Source: Helianthus annuus (lineage: Eukaryota; Streptophyta; Magnoliopsida; Asterales; Asteraceae). From it: a DNA stretch of 64,000 nucleotides. Below the pieces are notes generated by a model. It saw nothing but the letters and a program-made list of their open reading frames with translations. It was not told the DNA's origin and made no database searches. The DNA lies in contig NC_035448.2 of the NCBI RefSeq assembly GCF_002127325.2, forward strand, positions 89,914,546-89,978,545. Reading direction: 5' to 3'. The position numbers and the translations under genes are program-made. Below are positions 59,941-64,000 of this stretch, piece by piece (positions within the stretch are counted from its first letter, which is position 1; every line of letters starts with the position of its first letter).

Positions 59941-62900
59941 TGTGACAACCCTCACTAAACCAGGTATCCGTACGATTTAATTAATAAATAATTGCTACTT
60001 AATTACTGTGCTTAACTGAAATTGCTGACGAACTGCTACTTGATTTCTAGTACTTGTATATTCCTGCATCATACTTTGATTGCCGTCACTACATTATTTA
60101 CAAGTTGAACCTTAGTGACAAACATGATGCAGTAAAGCACAGTAGCATTAGAACGGATAACCTATTGAACATGCTGATAAAGCCAGCATCAGGCAGACAC
60201 TGCCTCTAAGGGCCTGTATGAGCCAGAAATATTTTACTACACCCATAGTGAGTGTAGGGATACAAGGGTTGTAGAACTGCGTCTCTAGGAATAAGATATA
60301 ATGACTGGATGTGCCTAAAACGTACTCTAAGCACGAAACACAGCACTTTTATTAACATACTAGCTTCTGGCTAACTAATAAAGTGCCAAAACATGAGGAA
60401 AATATTCCTGACACTTTGTAGAATAAGTTGTGTCACTAAAAATATTATTAACGACGCTTAAAAGCTTACTTAAGCTCTTTAACGGATTTCTATCCAAACG
60501 AACAACCGGACTATACCCGGAACATGAAAATATTGACAAAAATATTATTGGTCTTTTTCTGAGCCAGTTAGGGTCCCTGATTACCCTAACACCCGCATTA
60601 GAACGCATCACACCACTAACCGAGTTAACCATAAATCTAACTTGGTTTAACATAACTAAACTCTAACCATGTGATTGAAATCGAACTAGAAACCCCCCCC
60701 CTTGGGCCGATCGGTCACCTTGTGACCTTGACATGTACCATTTTTCATTATAATATTGGCTCTTGTCTCATATCTTGATGACATACAAACCATTGGTTAA
60801 CCATGTTAAGCTTTGCCTATAAGTATCATCATCAACACATTAGATTATTCACACCACAAATCACCCAAGACTTTCTCTCCTCTCTTGCTCCCAACTCTCG
60901 GCCGAACCCCCTCCCCCTTCTACATCCATTTTCAGCTCTTGTTCATTCCATTCCTACATCACACAAGTGTTAAGGATCTCGCATAAGGAGTCTTGGAGCT
61001 AACGGAAGGTGAAGGACCTCGTTATCTTGCTTTTATCCACCACATTTTCGCATAGATTCTTCCCTAGCCTCGAGCTAGAGGTATAACACTTGAAACTCAT
61101 ACTCGAATCATTCTAAAGTGGTTAATAAGATTTGTAACGGTTAAAATGCGAAAACTTATCTTTTGAAGCTTTAAAGTCTACTAAAACATGAATATTGTTG
61201 GATAAAAACTTAATACTTGTGTAAAAGTTGTAGTATTTGAAAGTTGTGAATATTGAGGCCCGATCTATGATGTGGTAGCTCGGATCATCATTTAACCCGG
61301 TTTGGTTAAGATCATGGATCTTGACATAAGCTTGTTTCGGACGGTACAAGGGTTAAAAGGTGAAACTCTACCACACGAGAAACATGAACTTGTGTAAAAG
61401 TATATTTTACTTGTAAAATAGTGTTTAAAACTAGCGGATCTACGTATCTGCAAGTGGTATTTTCAAAGGACCAAGTGTCGAGAAAAATCATGTTTTCTAA
61501 AAGTCGGATAACACACTAACAAGCATGATTTTTACAAACCACAAGTGTATAAACACTTGTGGAATGAAAAGTTTCGACAAAATAACGATCTTTGTAAAAG
61601 TTGACAAGAAGATGTAAAGATAGATTTATTCTAAAAACGAGGATTTTACGATAATAAGTTATTTTACACATAGATCCACAAACTATAACGGGATCTACAC
61701 TATAGTTTTCGGAAAAACTATAAGTTCATGTGATTATGCGATTTACATACTTGTCGACTAGTTTGATGTGTCGGAAATTGTTTGGTTGAATCAAGAAGTT
61801 GTTGAAATGATTTGGTAAAAGAAAATGATACGCTTGAAAGCGTGGCCACCTCCAGTTACAGGGGAAACTCTGGCGAAATTTTTCTAAAAGTATAACACTT
61901 AGAATTATTTACAAGTGTTAGAATTATTTTTGATATGTTTTCAAAATATATTTCGCCACGACTTTATTTACAAATATTCGGAGGTGGGATTTTCACAAAA
62001 CTAAACGTGATAAATATATATTTGGTAAATATAATTTTTCACAACACTGTTTATGATTATTTTGTGAAAATACACAAATATTATTTTTAGAGTAAAAAAA
62101 ATATTATTTGCAAACGTTGACAAATCCAAAATAATACAAACGCTTTCACGATAAACATATAAGTTACAACGGTAATTATTATTACCACACGATTACTAAA
62201 ACGTAACTTACGCATTATACGGAAATGATTACGAACGTATATTTTATCAATGTATTATTTTTGGGGAAAAATTATGTGAAATGGAAATATAATATTTTTG
62301 AGAAAAATATTTATATTTGGAATTAGAAATGAAGATATATTAAGTGAGACTTAATATTATAAATTGAACGCACATGTATTAAATCCCCCATCCTTGGGAA
62401 GGATATTAACTACCAAGTACATGCAAAATGTAAACACGAAATAGTTGTCTAACTATTTCCCAAAAACCTAAACTATAAAGCTAAGGCACGGCCATCCGTC
62501 TAATAGAATTAGTACATGTAGGTCGTCGCACAGCTGACATTCGGAGTACTTGGTAGAGACGCACTGACTGTGAGTTCATGTCCCCCTTTTCTCTTAACTG
62601 TTTTCAGTTTTCTAAACTGCGGGGGTGAAATACATGTTACAATGTTTATGATTACTTTATACATGGTATGGTTAGCGTAAGGAGGGTTACTTTTTAGATC
62701 ATGTGAATGGGTAGGTGGAAACTTGAGGTCATTAATCCTCAGGGTAGGACCGAGGGGCAGGAGCGATAGATCTATTTGGGTGTAGCGAGCCCAGTCCCAG
62801 GCCCAGCATAACGGACCTTGGGATGACTTTGTACCCGACGCATAAATCTGCTAGGTTTGAGCCTTCCTACTTGCATTTCACACATGTCAATGGCCTTGCA

Positions 62901-63350
62901 AACCATTGGTGATCTCTTTTTCCTTATTTGCTACATACCAGGATTTTTGGATAAATACAAAGGTTTGTTTACTCACTTACACATGAACTCGCTCAACATT
63001 ATTGTTGATTTTTCAACTTACATGTATTTCAGGGAATTAAAGATCTGGCACGGTATGGCATGTTTTTCCCGCTGCATTAGTCACCAAGGTCATCCAGGGT
63101 TCGGGGAATGTGACTCTTTCTTGGACAAGTCACAGTCCTTGAATCATGTTATGTTAAGATTGAATTTGTAATGTTTGGTGAACAAGTTTATGGTTGTTAG
63201 GGTGTTATCCCGTTAAGATAATGTTATGGTATTTTTATTTTAATGGATGATCTTGCATATTTTTAATTCATATAGCTTGGTTATGATTAAGCTATGGTAT
63301 TAAGAAGTCACACCAAATTAACCACGCTTCCGCAAAGCCAGGGTGTGACA
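59941..63350 (+). repeat. 3' LTR of element E
   Basis: 3,410 bp, near-identical to the 5' LTR, followed by TSD CGTAT. Confidence 0.97.
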
Positions 63351-63355
63351 CGTAT

Positions 63356-64000
63356 AAAATATGAAATATGATGTGGCATAATGATTTTATTTATTTACCT
63401 TTGGGCAATATTTTATTTTGATTATCGAACCAACGTAATGTTTGATGATGTCTCATTTTTTCATTTTGATTATCAGAAGTTCATAACCGTCGCAATGTTT
63501 GGTGTTTGTGTGAAAACAAAATACCATAAATTTCACTACAATGATTCAAAATTTCTCTATAATTATGAAAAAGCATAGTCAAGGAACTGACGTGTGCATA
63601 TGCAAATTAACATATCTTTCCATTCATTTTGTATATATATCTAGGAAATTATGATGTTTTTTTTATCATACTAAGGGCGTGATTTTTGTATAAGGGTGTG
63701 ATATATTTGAAGGTAAAGGATTTTGACTTTTTGAAGGGGTGTGATAGATTTAAAAGTTATGATTTTTTGTAAGAGATGTGATATATTTAAAAATAGTTAG
63801 AAGAGTTGTGACTTTTTTGTGTATGTATACGAAGGGTTGTGACTTTTTTGTAAGGGGTGTATTGTATTTAAAAATAATTTGAAGGGTTGTGACTTTTTGA
63901 AGGGGTGTGATATATTTAAAAGTTGTGACTTTTTTTTTGTAAGGAGCGTGATATATTTAAAAATAGTGACTATTTGAAAGGATGTGATCCAAACTATTGT
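63356..64000 (+). other. AT-rich intergenic DNA with minisatellite
   Basis: Continuation of the older DNA from 49271. No gene supported. From about 63675 it is a degenerate tandem array. Confidence 0.6.
63675..63990 (+). repeat. Degenerate minisatellite, GGGTGTGATATATTTAAAA type
   Basis: About seven irregular units alternate AAGGGGTGTGATATATTTAA with TTGTGACTTTTTTGTAAG-like parts, period roughly 40-60 bp. It may continue past the window end. Confidence 0.75.

Larger units (their letters stand above)
49272..63350 (+). mobile_element. Element E: Tekay-like Ty3/gypsy chromovirus with extra ORF, defective gag-pol
   Basis: LTRs 49272-52682 (3,411 bp) and 59941-63350 (3,410 bp) with TSD CGTAT (49267-49271, 63351-63355). 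I find only about a dozen LTR differences by eye (about 0.3%). Layout: 5' LTR, primer site TGGTATCAGAGC, 43-bp repeats, extra acidic ORF, gag-pol, pre-LTR palindrome, purine tract ACGGGGGGAGAA, 3' LTR. Confidence 0.97.

Noticed and set aside
63381..63578. 65-codon ORF right of element E
   Set aside because: Short, AT-rich, no motif, no promoter or conserved start context.

Overview
The window is repeat-dense plant nuclear DNA. The element types (Ty3/gypsy Tat and Tekay-like chromoviruses, Ty1/copia families, a LINE fragment, Helitron-like ends, a SANT-domain transposon-type gene) and the captured pieces of plant genes point to a eudicot. The style of the Tekay-like families suggests Asteraceae, but species cannot be fixed from sequence alone. 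I find no intact host gene. Nearly all bases belong to seven LTR retrotransposons, all in + orientation, five of them nested or packed side by side; four have a perfect 5-bp target-site duplication (TSD) and a fifth (copia A) also does.

Layout. 1-2600: 3' end of a Tat-lineage gypsy element (broken integrase, antisense extra ORF, 3' LTR). 2601-4043: older DNA with decayed exons of a PMT-type methyltransferase and of chlorophyll b reductase. 4044-9524: Tork-like copia, TSD ATAAG. 9530-9568: a 39-bp remnant of the older DNA. 9574-17967: copia A, TSD CATTC, coding region heavily decayed. 17973-18875: older DNA with a 234-bp tandem duplication, ending in a Helitron-type 3' terminus. 18876-23051: old intergenic DNA with a SANT-domain pseudogene cut by a gypsy LTR fragment.

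23052-49246: copia B, a relative of A, TSD TGGTT. Two elements sit inside it. Element C (25877-33513), a non-coding gypsy derivative, lies in its gag; its right end is lost and joined to a LINE fragment (33514-34710). Element D (37716-47121), a Tekay-like chromovirus with TSD TGCAT, apparently identical LTRs and an uninterrupted 1,520-codon gag-pol frame, lies in its RNase H. After a 20-bp spacer comes element E (49272-63350), a Tekay-like element with TSD CGTAT, nearly identical LTRs, an extra acidic ORF before gag, and gag-pol broken by two stops and a frameshift. 63356-64000 is AT-rich with a degenerate minisatellite.

Relative order from LTR divergence read by eye: Tork-like (about 4%) is oldest, then A and B (about 1%), then E (about 0.3%), and D (no difference seen) is youngest. 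Main points of interest: D as a possibly active element with a putative 90-bp gag intron and a relict polypurine tract/LTR edge translated as its C-terminus; a hairpin conserved in the LTRs of C, D and E; a conserved non-coding block before the 3' LTR of A and B; a possible gene-capturing Helitron split by three retrotransposons; and the C/LINE/B repair scar.
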